64,000 nt of DNA from Leucobacter chromiisoli (GCF_016522505.1 NZ_JAEHOH010000013.1:1-64000); one strand, 5' to 3'. Positions 41,394 to 50,336 are shown, counted from the first letter of the stretch. The notes: generated from the sequence alone by a model not told the origin. Numbers and translations: made by a program.

Positions 41394-42059
41394 CTACGCG
41401 ATCGTGGCGAAGCGCTCCACGTTCTCGGCCGTGCCCGACACGATGATGAGGTCGTGCGGCGAGATCACGGTGTCCTGCGTCGCGTGCGTGAACGGCTGCC
41501 CCGGCGTCTTCACGCCGACCACGGTGATGCGGTAGCGGGATCGCACGCCGCTCTCCTTGAGCGCGAGGCCGCGGATGGAGCGCGGCGGGTACATCTTCAC
41601 GATCACGTAGTTGTCGTCGAACTGGATGAAGTCGAGCATGCTGCCCGAGAGCAGGTGCGCGACGCGCTCGCCGGCCTCTCGCTCGGGGTAGATGACGTGG
41701 TTCACGCCGATGCGCTCGAGGATCTTGCCGTGCGAGGCGGAGATGGCCTTCGCCCAGATCTGGGGCACGCCCAGGTCGACGAGGTTCGCCGCGACGAGCA
41801 CGCTGGCCTCGATCGACGAGCCGACGGCGACGACGGCGATCTGGAACTCGGCGGCGCCGATCTGCTCGAGGGCCTCCATGGAGCGCGCGTCCGCCTGCAC
41901 GGCGTGCGTCACCCGATCGGACCACTTCTGCACGAGCAGGGGATCGGTGTCGACGACGAGCACCTCGCGATCCTGCCGGTCGAGCTGCCCGGCGGTGGCG
42001 GCGCCGAAGCGCCCGAGCCCGATCACGAGTACGGGGGCGTCACTGCGAATATCAACCAA
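41394..42059 (-). CDS. Trk/Ktr potassium uptake regulatory subunit (RCK domain)
   Basis: 221 residues with TTG start. RCK-N: VLVIGLGRFGAATAGQL (10-26, NAD/nucleotide-binding GxGxxG), DTDPLLVQKW (acidic end of beta 2), and RCK-C from about 135. It is a cytoplasmic ring subunit (KtrA/TrkA-like) that gates the membrane subunit in response to ATP/ADP or NAD. Its start lies within the TrkH-like stop region (8-base overlap), so the two are cotranscribed. Confidence 0.93.
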   Translation of the reverse strand: MVDIRSDAPVLVIGLGRFGAATAGQLDRQDREVLVVDTDPLLVQKWSDRVTHAVQADARSMEALEQIGAAEFQIAVVAVGSSIEASVLVAANLVDLGVPQIWAKAISASHGKILERIGVNHVIYPEREAGERVAHLLSGSMLDFIQFDDNYVIVKMYPPRSIRGLALKESGVRSRYRITVVGVKTPGQPFTHATQDTVISPHDLIIVSGTAENVERFATIA

Positions 42060-43509
42060 CGATCGGCCTTTCTTCGGGGAATCGGAACATGCGGGAGCGG
42101 CTGGTGGCCGCGACCGCGGCGGCGAGCGTCACCGTGCCGACGCGCCCCGCCCACATCGTGGCGGCGAGCACGTACTTACCCGCGTCGGGCAGTTCGCCGG
42201 AGAGGCCGTTGGAGAGGCCGCAGGTGCCGAACGCGGAGATGACCTCGAAGAGCACGATGTGCAGGGGCTCCCCGGTCATGTGCATGATGGCGACCGAGGC
42301 GGCGAGCACGATCGTGGCGCCCCAGATCAGGATCGAGACCGCCACGCGCAGCACCTCGACCGGGATCCGGCGGCCGAAGGCCTGCATGTCCTGGTAGCCG
42401 CGCGCCTCGGCGTACGCGGCGAGGAAGAGCACCGCGATGGTGGTCACCTTGATGCCGCCGGCGGTCGACGCGGATCCTCCGCCCACGAACATGAGCATGT
42501 CGATGACGAGCAGCGTCGAGCCGTTCATGTCGAGCGGGTCCATGATCCCGAGCCCGCCGGATCTCGTCATGACGGAGGTGTAGCCCGAGCTCAGCAGGGT
42601 GTCCCAGACGTTCTGCGATCCGAGGGTGGCGGCGTTGTCCCACTCGAGGCCGGCGATGGCGAGCCAGCCGAAGATCACGAAGATGATCGTCGTGGTGAGG
42701 GTGAGCTTCGCGTGCAGGCCGATCTTCTTGTGCAGGCCCATCTTCTTCCGGTGGGGCTTCCACCCGTTGGAGACGTAGCGGTACAGGGCGAAGATGACGG
42801 GGAAGCCGATGCTGCCGAGGAAGACTCCGACGGCGAGCACCCCGAGCATGTACGGGTCGGTGGCGAAGGGTGCGAGGCCGTCGGGAATGGGGACGAACCC
42901 GGTGTTGGTGAAGGCCGAGGCGCCGAGGTAGAAGCCGTACCACAGCGAGTGCGGCAGATCGTAGCCCGCGACCATGAGCCGCGGCGTGATGAGCACGGTG
43001 AGCGCGAACTCGATGACGAGCAGGCTGACGGCGACCGCGCGCAGCAGGCCGCCGATGTCGCCGAGGCCGACCGCCTGGCTCTCGCTGACGCCGCGGCTCG
43101 CGCGCATCGGGTTGGTGTCGCTGGCGGCGAGCAGGCGCTGCCGCAGTCCGAGACGCCTCGTCACGGTGAGCCCGAGGATGCTCGCGAGGGTCAGCACGCC
43201 GATGCCGCCCGCCTGGAACCCCACGAGGATGACGATGTCGCCGAACAGCGACCAGTGCGTGCTCATGTCGACCGTCGAGAGGCCGGTGACGCAGATCGCG
43301 GAGACCGCCGTGAAGAACGCGTCGGCGAGCGGCGTGACGGAGCGGTCGGCGCTCGCGATCGGCAGCGAGAGCAGCGCGGTCCAGATGAGGATCAACCCGG
43401 TGAAGATGAGCAGGGCCACCCGTGCCGGGGACGACTGGAACACCGAGTGCATCCAGCCCTTCCTCGCCAGCGGTGCGGAGACCCTCCCCGTCGCGGTGTC
43501 TGCCCCCAC
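42052..43509 (-). CDS. Trk/Ktr family potassium uptake membrane subunit
   Basis: About 485 residues with the four-repeat pore architecture. The selectivity filter equivalents are AICVTGLST, ASAFTNTGF, TSVMTRSGGLG and FGTCGLSNG, each centred on a Gly. It forms the K+ pathway, working with the adjacent RCK protein. The start is uncertain: GTG at 43509 (after GAAGGAGAC, close spacing), an earlier GTG at 43560 and ATG at 43452 are all possible. The first hydrophobic helix begins at PARVALLIF. The gene is divergent from the ArsR-like regulator. Confidence 0.9.
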   Translation of the reverse strand: MGADTATGRVSAPLARKGWMHSVFQSSPARVALLIFTGLILIWTALLSLPIASADRSVTPLADAFFTAVSAICVTGLSTVDMSTHWSLFGDIVILVGFQAGGIGVLTLASILGLTVTRRLGLRQRLLAASDTNPMRASRGVSESQAVGLGDIGGLLRAVAVSLLVIEFALTVLITPRLMVAGYDLPHSLWYGFYLGASAFTNTGFVPIPDGLAPFATDPYMLGVLAVGVFLGSIGFPVIFALYRYVSNGWKPHRKKMGLHKKIGLHAKLTLTTTIIFVIFGWLAIAGLEWDNAATLGSQNVWDTLLSSGYTSVMTRSGGLGIMDPLDMNGSTLLVIDMLMFVGGGSASTAGGIKVTTIAVLFLAAYAEARGYQDMQAFGRRIPVEVLRVAVSILIWGATIVLAASVAIMHMTGEPLHIVLFEVISAFGTCGLSNGLSGELPDAGKYVLAATMWAGRVGTVTLAAAVAATSRSRMFRFPEERPIVG

Positions 43510-43604
43510 GTCTCCTTCTTCCCGAGAACACAACGGGTGCCCACTGACCGAAGCCGGCACCCGCGGTTGTCATGCTACACACACCGCGGGCTACCCTGTT
43601 GGGT

Positions 43605-44093
43605 ATGCCAGACATTTTCGGAGTCATCGCGGATGCCACACGGCGCGATATCCTGCGGGTTCTGCTCGAGCGCCACACGCGGGAGGCCGAGGCGAGCGTG
43701 TCCGAGATCGTCACGCAGCTGGAGATCAGCCAGCCCACCGTCTCGAAGCACCTCAAGGTGCTGCGCGACGCCGAACTGGTCACGGTGCGGGAGGAGGGGC
43801 AGCACCGCTTCTACTCCCTCGACCCCGAGCCGCTCGAGATGGTGGAGGATTTCGTGATCCCCTTCCTCACCGCGGGCGTCGAGACCGAGGTCACGGTCGA
43901 GTACCTCTCCGACACGGGCGAGCGGCTGCCCGATCCGGACGCCGGGCCCGACGATGTCGGCCGCACCGCGACGGACGACGGGGAGGTGCTGCCCGAGGAG
44001 GCGGCGGCTGCGGCGGAGCGCATCGGCCGGGCGGCCGCGCGCGCGGAGCATCGCGTCAAGGAGCTCGTCGCGCGCTTCCGGCTTCGCGGGTGA
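43605..44093 (+). CDS. ArsR-family-like winged-helix regulator
   Basis: 162 residues. MPDIFGVIADATRRDILRVLLER begins the DNA-binding domain, and the recognition helix lies in SQPTVSKHLKVLRDAELVTVREEGQHRFYSLDPEPLE (about 44-80). No metal-binding CxC motif is visible. The C-terminal region is rich in Asp/Glu, then Ala/Arg helix (AERIGRAAARAEHRVKELV). The ligand and target genes are unknown; the divergent Trk operon is one candidate. Confidence 0.85.
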   Translation: MPDIFGVIADATRRDILRVLLERHTREAEASVSEIVTQLEISQPTVSKHLKVLRDAELVTVREEGQHRFYSLDPEPLEMVEDFVIPFLTAGVETEVTVEYLSDTGERLPDPDAGPDDVGRTATDDGEVLPEEAAAAAERIGRAAARAEHRVKELVARFRLRG

Positions 44094-44219
44094 GGTCGTC
44101 GGGGACGCAGCCGTCGGCGGTGCGCAGGGTACTCGAGTTCGCGCCGGCGCACGAGTGGCGGTAAGATAAGTGTTTTGTGGGCCAATGTGCGGCCTTCCCC
44201 GAGACGTTGTGAGGTAACT

Positions 44220-44318
44220 GTGGGTTCAGTCATCAAGAAGCGCCGCAAGCGTATGTCCAAGAAGAAGCACCGCAAGCTGCTTCGCAAGACGCGCCACCAG
44301 CGTCGCAACAAGAAGTAG
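44220..44318 (+). CDS. 30S ribosomal protein bS22 (AURKAIP1/COX24-domain, 32 residues)
   Basis: GTG start with GAGG ahead; the product starts MGSVIKKRRKRMSKKKHRKLL and ends RRNKK, 32 residues, almost all basic. This is the small actinobacterial ribosomal protein seen near the decoding region of the 30S subunit. A -10-like TAAGAT lies at 44162-44167 and a good intrinsic terminator follows at 44339, so it is expressed alone. Very short, so often missed. Confidence 0.92.
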   Translation: MGSVIKKRRKRMSKKKHRKLLRKTRHQRRNKK

Positions 44319-44338
44319 TCGCGGGCTCTCGCGACGCG

Positions 44339-44367
44339 GGCGTCGGGTTTCGGCTCGGCGCCTTTTT
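44339..44367 (+). terminator. Intrinsic terminator of the bS22 gene
   Basis: GGCGTCGGG (44339-44347) pairs with CTCGGCGCC (44354-44362) over 9 bp including two G-U pairs around a six-base loop, followed directly by TTTTT (44363-44367). It starts 21 bases after the bS22 stop. Confidence 0.85.
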
Positions 44368-44421
44368 CGTACCCGATCCGGACCGACGGCGGCGGTCGCT
44401 CGGAGGCTAGGATCTGTAGAT

Positions 44422-44718
44422 GTGCCCACCGTGAGCCTCACCCTGATCGGCAGACCCGGATGCCACCTCTGCGACGCCGCCCGCGAGGTGGTGGCCGCGG
44501 TGCGCGTCGAGGCCGAGCAGCGCGGCATCCGGACCGAGGTCGAGGAGCTCAGCATCCTCGACGATCCCGCGCTCGCGAGGCGGCACTCGGAGGACATCCC
44601 GGTCGTGCTCGTGAACGGGCGCCGTCACGCCATCTGGAGAGTCGACGCCGGGAAGCTCTCCCGGGCGCTCGAGAAGGCCGCGAAGAGACCGCTCCTGCAG
44701 TTCCGCCGCGAGGGCTGA
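44422..44718 (+). CDS. Glutaredoxin-like thiol-disulfide protein
   Basis: 98 residues, GTG start. The thioredoxin-fold beginning LTLIGRPGCHLCDAAREVV carries the redox motif CHLC at 14-17, and the cis-Pro loop EDIPVVLVNGRRH is near 57-69. It belongs to the glutaredoxin-family/DUF836-type group found in actinobacteria. Its partner is unknown. It is followed after 13 bases by the Dabb protein gene. An alternative GTG nine bases later is possible. Confidence 0.85.
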   Translation: MPTVSLTLIGRPGCHLCDAAREVVAAVRVEAEQRGIRTEVEELSILDDPALARRHSEDIPVVLVNGRRHAIWRVDAGKLSRALEKAAKRPLLQFRREG

Positions 44719-44731
44719 GAGAAGAGAGAAC

Positions 44732-45034
44732 ATGACCCTGCACCACATCGTCACCTGGAAGCTCAGCGGCGAGACCGTCTCCGACCGCGACGCACAGGCC
44801 GCCGAGATCATCGCGGCCCTCGCGCCGCTCGCCGAGACGGTGCCGAGCGTGCGCTCGCTGAGCGTTCACCGCAACGAGATCAACCACGACGAGAACTGGG
44901 ACGTGACGCTCGTCTCGACGTTCGCCGATGCCGACGGCCTCGCCGCCTACGCCGTGCACCCCGAGCACGTCGCCGCGGCCGCCGTGATCAAGCGGCACGC
45001 GGTGGCGCGCGCGGGCAACGACTTCACGATCTAG
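44732..45034 (+). CDS. Dabb family (stress-responsive A/B barrel) protein
   Basis: 100 residues. MTLHHIVTWKL with its early His, SVHRNEINHDENWDVTLVSTFADADGLAAYAVHPEHV and the terminal TI fit the dimeric alpha-beta barrel family. Members include polyketide cyclases and proteins of unknown function. No substrate can be proposed. It probably shares a transcript with the glutaredoxin-like gene. Confidence 0.85.
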   Translation: MTLHHIVTWKLSGETVSDRDAQAAEIIAALAPLAETVPSVRSLSVHRNEINHDENWDVTLVSTFADADGLAAYAVHPEHVAAAAVIKRHAVARAGNDFTI

Positions 45035-45063
45035 GCGATGCGGCGGCTGCGGCGCCCGAACGG

Positions 45064-45672
45064 TCACTCCTCCGGCGGTGCCGCCCGCGGTGCCGACGGG
45101 TCGTCCGCCCAGTCGGCGCCCCTGAGCGATATCTCGTTCGTCATGTCCGTGAGGAACCGGGTCACGGCGGCGCGCTCGCTGCTCGTCAGCCGCGCGGCGG
45201 CGTAGAACCGCCTGGCCTGCTGGCGGCCGACCGTCTGCTTCGCCGACGCCTCCGTCTCGGGGGTGATCTCGATCATGAACGCCCGCCTGTCGCGGGGGTG
45301 CACGTGGCGGACGATGTGATGATCGCGCTCGAGCCGGTTCAAGAGCTTCGTCGTGGAAGCCGCCGAGATGCGGAGGTGCGTCGCGAGCATGCCCGGGGTC
45401 ACGATCTCCCCCTGCCGCTTCGCGACGATGAGGTAGTGCAGGGCGCGCATGTCCTGCTCGCTCAGTCGCATGTACTTGCGCGAGGCCTCGGAGAGCCGCG
45501 ACTCGGCTTCGCGCAGACGGGCGAGGGCGTTCATGAGTTCGGCGATCTCGTCGATGGCCTCCTCGGATACCCCGGAGGCGTCGAGGAGATCGCTGCTGCC
45601 GGCTGTGAGTCCGACCCGGTAGAGGTTCTCGGAGATCGGGTCGCCGGTCTCGTCGGCCGCACGATTCTCCAT
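45064..45672 (-). CDS. MarR family regulator, CrtR-like, of the carotenoid operon
   Basis: 202 residues. A winged helix lies at about 75-150 with MRALHYLIVAKRQGEIVTPGMLATHLRISAASTTKLLNRLERDHHIVRHVHPRDRRAFMIEITPE; the recognition helix is SAASTTKLLNRLERDHHI. Divergent to idi-crtE, just as the MarR-type crtR of Corynebacterium is divergent to its crt operon and is relieved by geranylgeranyl diphosphate. A similar role here is inferred from position and family. The 114-base shared promoter region is strikingly AT-rich and includes an inverted repeat. Confidence 0.85.
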   Translation of the reverse strand: MENRAADETGDPISENLYRVGLTAGSSDLLDASGVSEEAIDEIAELMNALARLREAESRLSEASRKYMRLSEQDMRALHYLIVAKRQGEIVTPGMLATHLRISAASTTKLLNRLERDHHIVRHVHPRDRRAFMIEITPETEASAKQTVGRQQARRFYAAARLTSSERAAVTRFLTDMTNEISLRGADWADDPSAPRAAPPEE

Positions 45673-45725
45673 GGCACAATCCTACGATTCTTTCTCCGTA
45701 TCGAGAATAAAGTATCTGCTTAGTT

Positions 45726-45757
45726 AATATATGTTATGAGAAATAATATGCTATATT
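45726..45757. promoter_or_regulatory. AT-rich inverted repeat, candidate MarR operator of the crt promoter
   Basis: AATATATGTTAT (45726-45737) and ATAATATGCTATATT (45743-45757) form an imperfect inverted repeat in the marR/idi gap. It is one of the few AT-rich stretches in the window and lies about 30 bases before the idi start, so a bound repressor would cover the promoter. Confidence 0.5.
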
Positions 45758-45786
45758 GAAAGTTATCTTGTAGCGAAGGAGGTGGC

Positions 45787-46335
45787 GTGGAAGACCCGGA
45801 ACTCGTGGTGCTCCTGGACGAGGGCGGCTCCCCCGTCGGAACCAGTCCGAAGATCTCGGTGCACACCGACGCGACGCCTCTGCATCTCGCCTTCTCGTGC
45901 TACCTCACCGATCAGGACGGGAGGCTGCTCGTCACCCGTCGAGCGCTCTCGAAGCCGACCTGGCCCGGCGTGTGGACCAACAGCTTCTGCGGACATCCGG
46001 CACCGGGCGAGACGCTCGAACAGGCCGTGCGTCGACGCGGCCGCGAAGAGCTCCGCACCGTCGTGGGCGCGGTGGAGGAGCGTCTCCCCGACTTCAGGTA
46101 CCGCGCGGTGGACGCCGGCGGGGTCGTCGAGAACGAGGTCTGCCCCGTGTTCACGGCGCGTGCGAGCGGTCCGGTCGCACCTGACGCCGCCGAGGTCGTC
46201 GAGTGGGTGTGGGTCGATCCCGAAGCGCTGCTCCGATCGGTCGAGAGCGTTCCGTTCGCCTTCAGCCCCTGGCTCCGAGCGCAGCTGCCGAGGCTGTTCA
46301 CGGCGGGGGCGTTCGCCGCAGGGAGCGACGGGTGA
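45787..46335 (+). CDS. idi: Isopentenyl-diphosphate delta-isomerase, type I
   Basis: 182 residues, GTG start four bases after a perfect AGGAGG. Metal and catalytic features are HTDATPLHLAFSCYL near 26-40, TNSFCGHPAPGE near 64-75 (catalytic Cys68 and His), and the Nudix-like helix RRGREELRTV near 83-92, with ENEVCPVF near 114 bringing the catalytic Glu. It converts IPP to DMAPP and feeds crtE, whose start overlaps its stop. Confidence 0.95.
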   Translation: MEDPELVVLLDEGGSPVGTSPKISVHTDATPLHLAFSCYLTDQDGRLLVTRRALSKPTWPGVWTNSFCGHPAPGETLEQAVRRRGREELRTVVGAVEERLPDFRYRAVDAGGVVENEVCPVFTARASGPVAPDAAEVVEWVWVDPEALLRSVESVPFAFSPWLRAQLPRLFTAGAFAAGSDG

Positions 46336-47450
46336 TCGAGGCCGTGCGGGAACGTCGCGCGGTCGGCGATGCGGTCGAGGAGATCGAGGAGCAGGTGCGG
46401 CTGCTGCTCGGAGCGCGGGAGCCGAGAGCGCGGGCCCACGGACCCCGCTTCGCCCATCTCTGGGACATCGCATCGGAGTGCCTGCTCGGCGGCAAGCTCC
46501 TCAGGCCCCGGCTGCTGATCGGCGCGTTCGATGCACTCGCCGCGGGACCCGCGGCCGAGGCGAGCCGGCGTCGCTCGGCTCTCCGCATCTCCGCAGCCGT
46601 CGAACTCCTCCACTTCTCCTTCCTGCTCCACGACGACGTGATCGACGAGGACCTCATTCGGCGCGGGGCCCCGAATGCGATCGGGAGGCTCCTCGGTGGA
46701 ACAGGTGCGGAGTCTCCCGCTGCTTCCGAGGCGCGGAGGTCCGAGGGCCGTCGGCTCCACTGGGCCCGAAGCAACGCGATCCTGCTGGGCGACCTCATGC
46801 TCGCCGCCGTGCACCAGGTCTTCGCCAGGGAGGCGGTTCCCGAGGCGATGCGCGTCCGGCTCCTCGATCTGCTCGATCGCACCATCACCGAGTCGGTGGC
46901 GGGCGAGCAGCACGACATCGGACTGAGCGACGGGGTCATCGCATCCGACCTGGACGAGGTGCTCGAGATGAGCCGGTTGAAGACGGCGACCTACACCTTC
47001 GAGCTGCCGCTCAGAGCCGCGGCGATCCTCGCCGGAGCGGACGCCCGGCTCGAGGAAGAGCTGGGGGCGATCGCGCGGCACCTCGGGGTCGCCTTCCAAC
47101 TGCAGGACGATCTGCTCTGCGCCTTCGGCGACAGCCGGGAGCACGGCAAGGATCCCTTCTCGGACTTTCGCGAGGGCAAGGAGACGGCGATCATCGCCTA
47201 TGCGCGCACGACCAGCGCCTGGTCGCGCATCGACCCCAAGCTCGGCGCGGGCGATTTCGGCGATGAGGACGGACGAGCCCTGCGGTCGCTGCTGCGGGAG
47301 TGCGGCGCCGAGCGGGCCATCCGCTCCATGGTCGACGAGCGGATCCGGGCGGCGGTGGGGATCGTCTGCCAGGAGGAGCCCGCGATCCCGCGCGCGCTCA
47401 TGCGGTTCCTCCTGGGCGTCGTCGAGGCGCTCGACGGGAGGCGCGGGTGA
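46332..47450 (+). CDS. crtE: Geranylgeranyl diphosphate synthase
   Basis: 372 residues, GTG start overlapping the idi stop. The first aspartate-rich motif is HDDVID at 100-105 and the second is QDDLLCAFGD at 258-267; GGKLLRPRLL near 53-62 binds diphosphate. It extends DMAPP with IPP to C20 geranylgeranyl diphosphate. An insertion after IRRGAPNAIGRLLGGTG holds a Ser/Ala/Arg-rich loop (GAESPAASEARRSEGR) absent from shorter relatives. It is the second gene of the crt operon. Confidence 0.95.
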   Translation: MIEAVRERRAVGDAVEEIEEQVRLLLGAREPRARAHGPRFAHLWDIASECLLGGKLLRPRLLIGAFDALAAGPAAEASRRRSALRISAAVELLHFSFLLHDDVIDEDLIRRGAPNAIGRLLGGTGAESPAASEARRSEGRRLHWARSNAILLGDLMLAAVHQVFAREAVPEAMRVRLLDLLDRTITESVAGEQHDIGLSDGVIASDLDEVLEMSRLKTATYTFELPLRAAAILAGADARLEEELGAIARHLGVAFQLQDDLLCAFGDSREHGKDPFSDFREGKETAIIAYARTTSAWSRIDPKLGAGDFGDEDGRALRSLLRECGAERAIRSMVDERIRAAVGIVCQEEPAIPRALMRFLLGVVEALDGRRG

Positions 47451-48400
47451 TGCTCCGGACTCGCCGGCTCGAGCCGCTCGATCACTACACGGCCGCGGCC
47501 GAATCCGCGTCGGCCAGGATCATCGCGGCGTACTCGACCTCGTTCGGGCTCGCCACCAGGCTCCTGGGTCGGAGGCATCGCAGGCACATCCGCAACATCT
47601 ACGCGCTGGTCCGAGTCGCCGACGAACTCGTCGACGGCGTCGCCGCGGAGGCGGGCCTCGGGCCCGCTGAGCAGCGCCGCGAGCTCGACGACCTCGAGGT
47701 CGAGACCGAACTGGCCATGCGCACCGGGTACAGCGCCAACCCGATCGTGCACGCCTTCGCCCGCACGGCCGGAGGCGCCGCGATCGACGCGGCCCTCACC
47801 CGCCCGTTCTTCGCGTCGATGCGCATGGACCTGCCGCCCGACCCGGATGCCCGGGGAGCGCGGCCGGAGCAGGCCCTCACCCGAACGCGAGCATTCGGTC
47901 CGGATGAGCACGCCGCCTACGTGCACGGCTCGGCGGAGGTCGTCGGGATCATGTGCCTGCGCGTCTTCATGCGCGATGAGGCAGTCGGGCCGGAGACCGT
48001 CCGGCGCCTCGAGCACGGGGCGAGGCAGCTCGGGGCCGCCTTCCAGAACGTCAACTTCCTCCGCGACATCGGGGACGACACCGAGCGGCTGGGGCGCGCC
48101 TACCTGGGAGGCGAGGTCGAGATGACTCCGCAGCTGCAGCAGCGGTGGGTCGACACGATCCGCGGGCAGCTCGCCGATGCCGAAGCCGTTCTTCCCCTGC
48201 TGCCGCGAGACGCTCGCGGCGCCGTGGGATGCGCGCTCCGCCTCTTCGAACGGCTCACGGAGCGGATCGCGAGAACTCCGGCCCCGGCTCTGCGCCGCGG
48301 CCGGGTCCGGGTCTCGAATCCGGTCAAGGCCTGGCTCGCCGTGCGCTCGATGCTGGCGTCGCCGGCGTCGCTGCCCTCCCGGAAGGCGGATATCGGATGA
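47450..48400 (+). CDS. crtB: Phytoene synthase
   Basis: 316 residues, ATG overlapping the crtE stop. The first aspartate motif is RVADELVDG near 54-62 and the second is NVNFLRDIGDDTERLGRAYLG near 199-219, with the TSFGLATRLL entry near 30. It condenses two GGPP molecules to 15-cis phytoene. A GTG directly before the ATG is an alternative start that makes no practical difference. Confidence 0.96.
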   Translation: MLRTRRLEPLDHYTAAAESASARIIAAYSTSFGLATRLLGRRHRRHIRNIYALVRVADELVDGVAAEAGLGPAEQRRELDDLEVETELAMRTGYSANPIVHAFARTAGGAAIDAALTRPFFASMRMDLPPDPDARGARPEQALTRTRAFGPDEHAAYVHGSAEVVGIMCLRVFMRDEAVGPETVRRLEHGARQLGAAFQNVNFLRDIGDDTERLGRAYLGGEVEMTPQLQQRWVDTIRGQLADAEAVLPLLPRDARGAVGCALRLFERLTERIARTPAPALRRGRVRVSNPVKAWLAVRSMLASPASLPSRKADIG

Positions 48401-49992
48401 CACGCACCATCGTGATCGGAGGAGGCATCGCCGGGCTCGCCACGGCCGCGCTCCTGGCGCGCGAAGGGCATCGCGTGCGGGTGCTGGAGCAGCACCCGCA
48501 GGTGGGCGGGCGCGCCGGCAGCCTCGAGATCGAGGGGTTCCGCTTCGACACCGGTCCGTCCTGGTATCTCATGCCCCGGGTGTTCGACCACTTCTTCGAC
48601 CTGCTCGGCACCAGCACCGAGGAGCAGCTGGATCTGCGCACCCTGGATCCCGGCTACCGGGTGTTCGGAGAGCCGGGGGACGGACCCGAGCAAGCGATGA
48701 CGATCCCTCGCGGGCGAGAGCGCGTCATCGAAGCCTTCGAGCTCCGGGAGCCGGGGAGCGGAGCAGCGCTGCGCCGCTACCTCAGGTCGGCGAACCGGGC
48801 CTCGGAGATGGCGGAGCGCTACTTCCTCTACAACGCCTTCACCCGATGGGGATCGCTGGCGACTCCCGAGGTCGTGCGGGCTGCGCCCCGGCTCCTCACG
48901 CTGCTGGGCACCTCGCTCGCCGGGTTCGCCGCCCGACGGTTCTCCGACCCGCTGCTGCGGCAGGTGCTGGGCTATCCCGCGGTCTTTCTCGGCACCGACC
49001 CGCATCGCGCCCCCGCGATGTACCACCTGATGAGCGCGCTCGACCTCGACGAGGGCGTCCGGTATCCGATGGGCGGCTTCCACCGGGTGGTGGAGCGTCT
49101 CGAGGCGTTGGCGCGCGATGCCGGGGCCGAGATCGTCACGGAGGCCCGCGTCACCGACATCCTGACGCGCCGAGCTCGGGAGGGCGTCAGCGTCAGCGGC
49201 GTCCGATGGTCCGATGCCGCGGGCGCTCAGCACGTCGAGCACGCGAACCTCGTGGTCTCGGGCGCGGATCTCCACCACACCGAGACGGTACTGCTGCCCG
49301 CCGGCGCCCGGAGCTACCCCGAGGCCTGGTGGGAACGGCGGGAGAGCGGGCCCGGAGCGATCGTCGTGCTGCTCGGCGTCGAGGGCGAGCTGCCGCAACT
49401 CGAGCACCACTCGCTCTTCTTCACGCGGGATTGGGGCGCCAACTTCCGGGCGATCTTCGGCGAGGACGGCCACGTGCCCGACCCGGCCTCGATCTACGTC
49501 TGCCGCCCGAGCGCCACCGACGACTCGGTGGCGCCCGCCGGGCACGAGAACCTCTTCGTGCTGATCCCGGTGCCCGCCGACGTCGCCATCGGCTCCGGAG
49601 GCGCCGACGGCTCCGGGGACCCCCGCGTCGAGCGGGCCGCCGACGCGGCGATCCGGCAGATCCAGGAGTGGGCCGGCATCCCCGATCTCCGTCGCCGGAT
49701 CGTGGTACGTCGCACCATCGGACCGGCCGATTTCGCGAGTCAGTACCACTCGTGGAGGGGCGGCATGCTGGGCCCCTCGCACATCCTGCGGCAGAGCGCC
49801 ATGTTCCGCCCGCAGAACGCGTCCAAGCGGGTGGCGGGCCTCTACTACGCCGGCGCGACGACGGCGCCGGGCGTCGGGGTGCCGATGTGCCTGATCAGCG
49901 CGGAGCTGGTACTCAAGAGGATCCGACAGGATCACTCCGCCGGCCCGACCGCACCGCGTCCCGCCGCTGCTTCGACCGAGGTCCGCGGATGA
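48397..49992 (+). CDS. crtI: Phytoene desaturase (lycopene-forming)
   Basis: 531 residues. The FAD-binding N-terminus TIVIGGGIAGLATAALLAREGHRVRVLEQHPQVGGRAG (3-40) and the carotenoid-desaturase C-terminal block YYAGATTAPGVGVPMCLISAELV are both clear. It introduces four double bonds into phytoene to give lycopene, the substrate of the next two gene products. Overlaps crtB and crtYe by four bases each, so the operon is tightly coupled. Confidence 0.96.
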   Translation: MTRTIVIGGGIAGLATAALLAREGHRVRVLEQHPQVGGRAGSLEIEGFRFDTGPSWYLMPRVFDHFFDLLGTSTEEQLDLRTLDPGYRVFGEPGDGPEQAMTIPRGRERVIEAFELREPGSGAALRRYLRSANRASEMAERYFLYNAFTRWGSLATPEVVRAAPRLLTLLGTSLAGFAARRFSDPLLRQVLGYPAVFLGTDPHRAPAMYHLMSALDLDEGVRYPMGGFHRVVERLEALARDAGAEIVTEARVTDILTRRAREGVSVSGVRWSDAAGAQHVEHANLVVSGADLHHTETVLLPAGARSYPEAWWERRESGPGAIVVLLGVEGELPQLEHHSLFFTRDWGANFRAIFGEDGHVPDPASIYVCRPSATDDSVAPAGHENLFVLIPVPADVAIGSGGADGSGDPRVERAADAAIRQIQEWAGIPDLRRRIVVRRTIGPADFASQYHSWRGGMLGPSHILRQSAMFRPQNASKRVAGLYYAGATTAPGVGVPMCLISAELVLKRIRQDHSAGPTAPRPAAASTEVRG

Positions 49993-50336
49993 TCCCACTC
50001 GTCTACCTGGCGTTCCTGCTGCTCGGAATCGCGTGCATGCTGCTCATCGACCGTCGGTTCCGCCTGTTCTTCTGGAGGGATGCCGCGGCTGCGTCGATGG
50101 TGACGCTGGCGGGAACGGCGTTCCTGCTGCTCTGGGACGCCGCGGGGATCGCCGGCGGGATCTTCCTGCGGGGAGGAGCCGGGATCGCGTCCGGCGTCGT
50201 CCTCGCCCCCGAGCTCCCGCTGGAGGAGCCGGTCTTCCTCGTCTTCCTCGTGCTCTGCACCATGGTGCTGTACACGGGCCTCGCGCGCCTGCTCCAGCGC
50301 CGGAGGCGGAATCGGACGCGGAGGAGGTTGCGGTGA
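49989..50336 (+). CDS. crtYe: C50 carotenoid cyclase subunit (CrtYe-type)
   Basis: 115 residues with three hydrophobic helices and the lycopene-cyclase-domain motif ELPLEEPVFL near 73-82, typical of heterodimeric C50 carotenoid cyclases. The basic C-terminus (RRRRNRTRRR) faces the cytoplasm. It must act with the second subunit, here the N-terminal part of the next gene, to close rings on the C50 chain. Whether the rings are epsilon, beta or gamma type cannot be told from the sequence alone. Confidence 0.9.
   Translation: MIPLVYLAFLLLGIACMLLIDRRFRLFFWRDAAAASMVTLAGTAFLLLWDAAGIAGGIFLRGGAGIASGVVLAPELPLEEPVFLVFLVLCTMVLYTGLARLLQRRRRNRTRRRLR

Noticed and set aside
43561-43592. CCGCGG...CCGCGG as a trkH/arsR operator
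   Set aside because: The hexamer is self-palindromic and expected often in such GC-rich DNA; two copies 17 bases apart are not convincing.
41692-43857. Plus-strand open frame of over 700 codons opposite the Trk genes
   Set aside because: Charged antisense product; both Trk genes have complete filter and RCK motifs.
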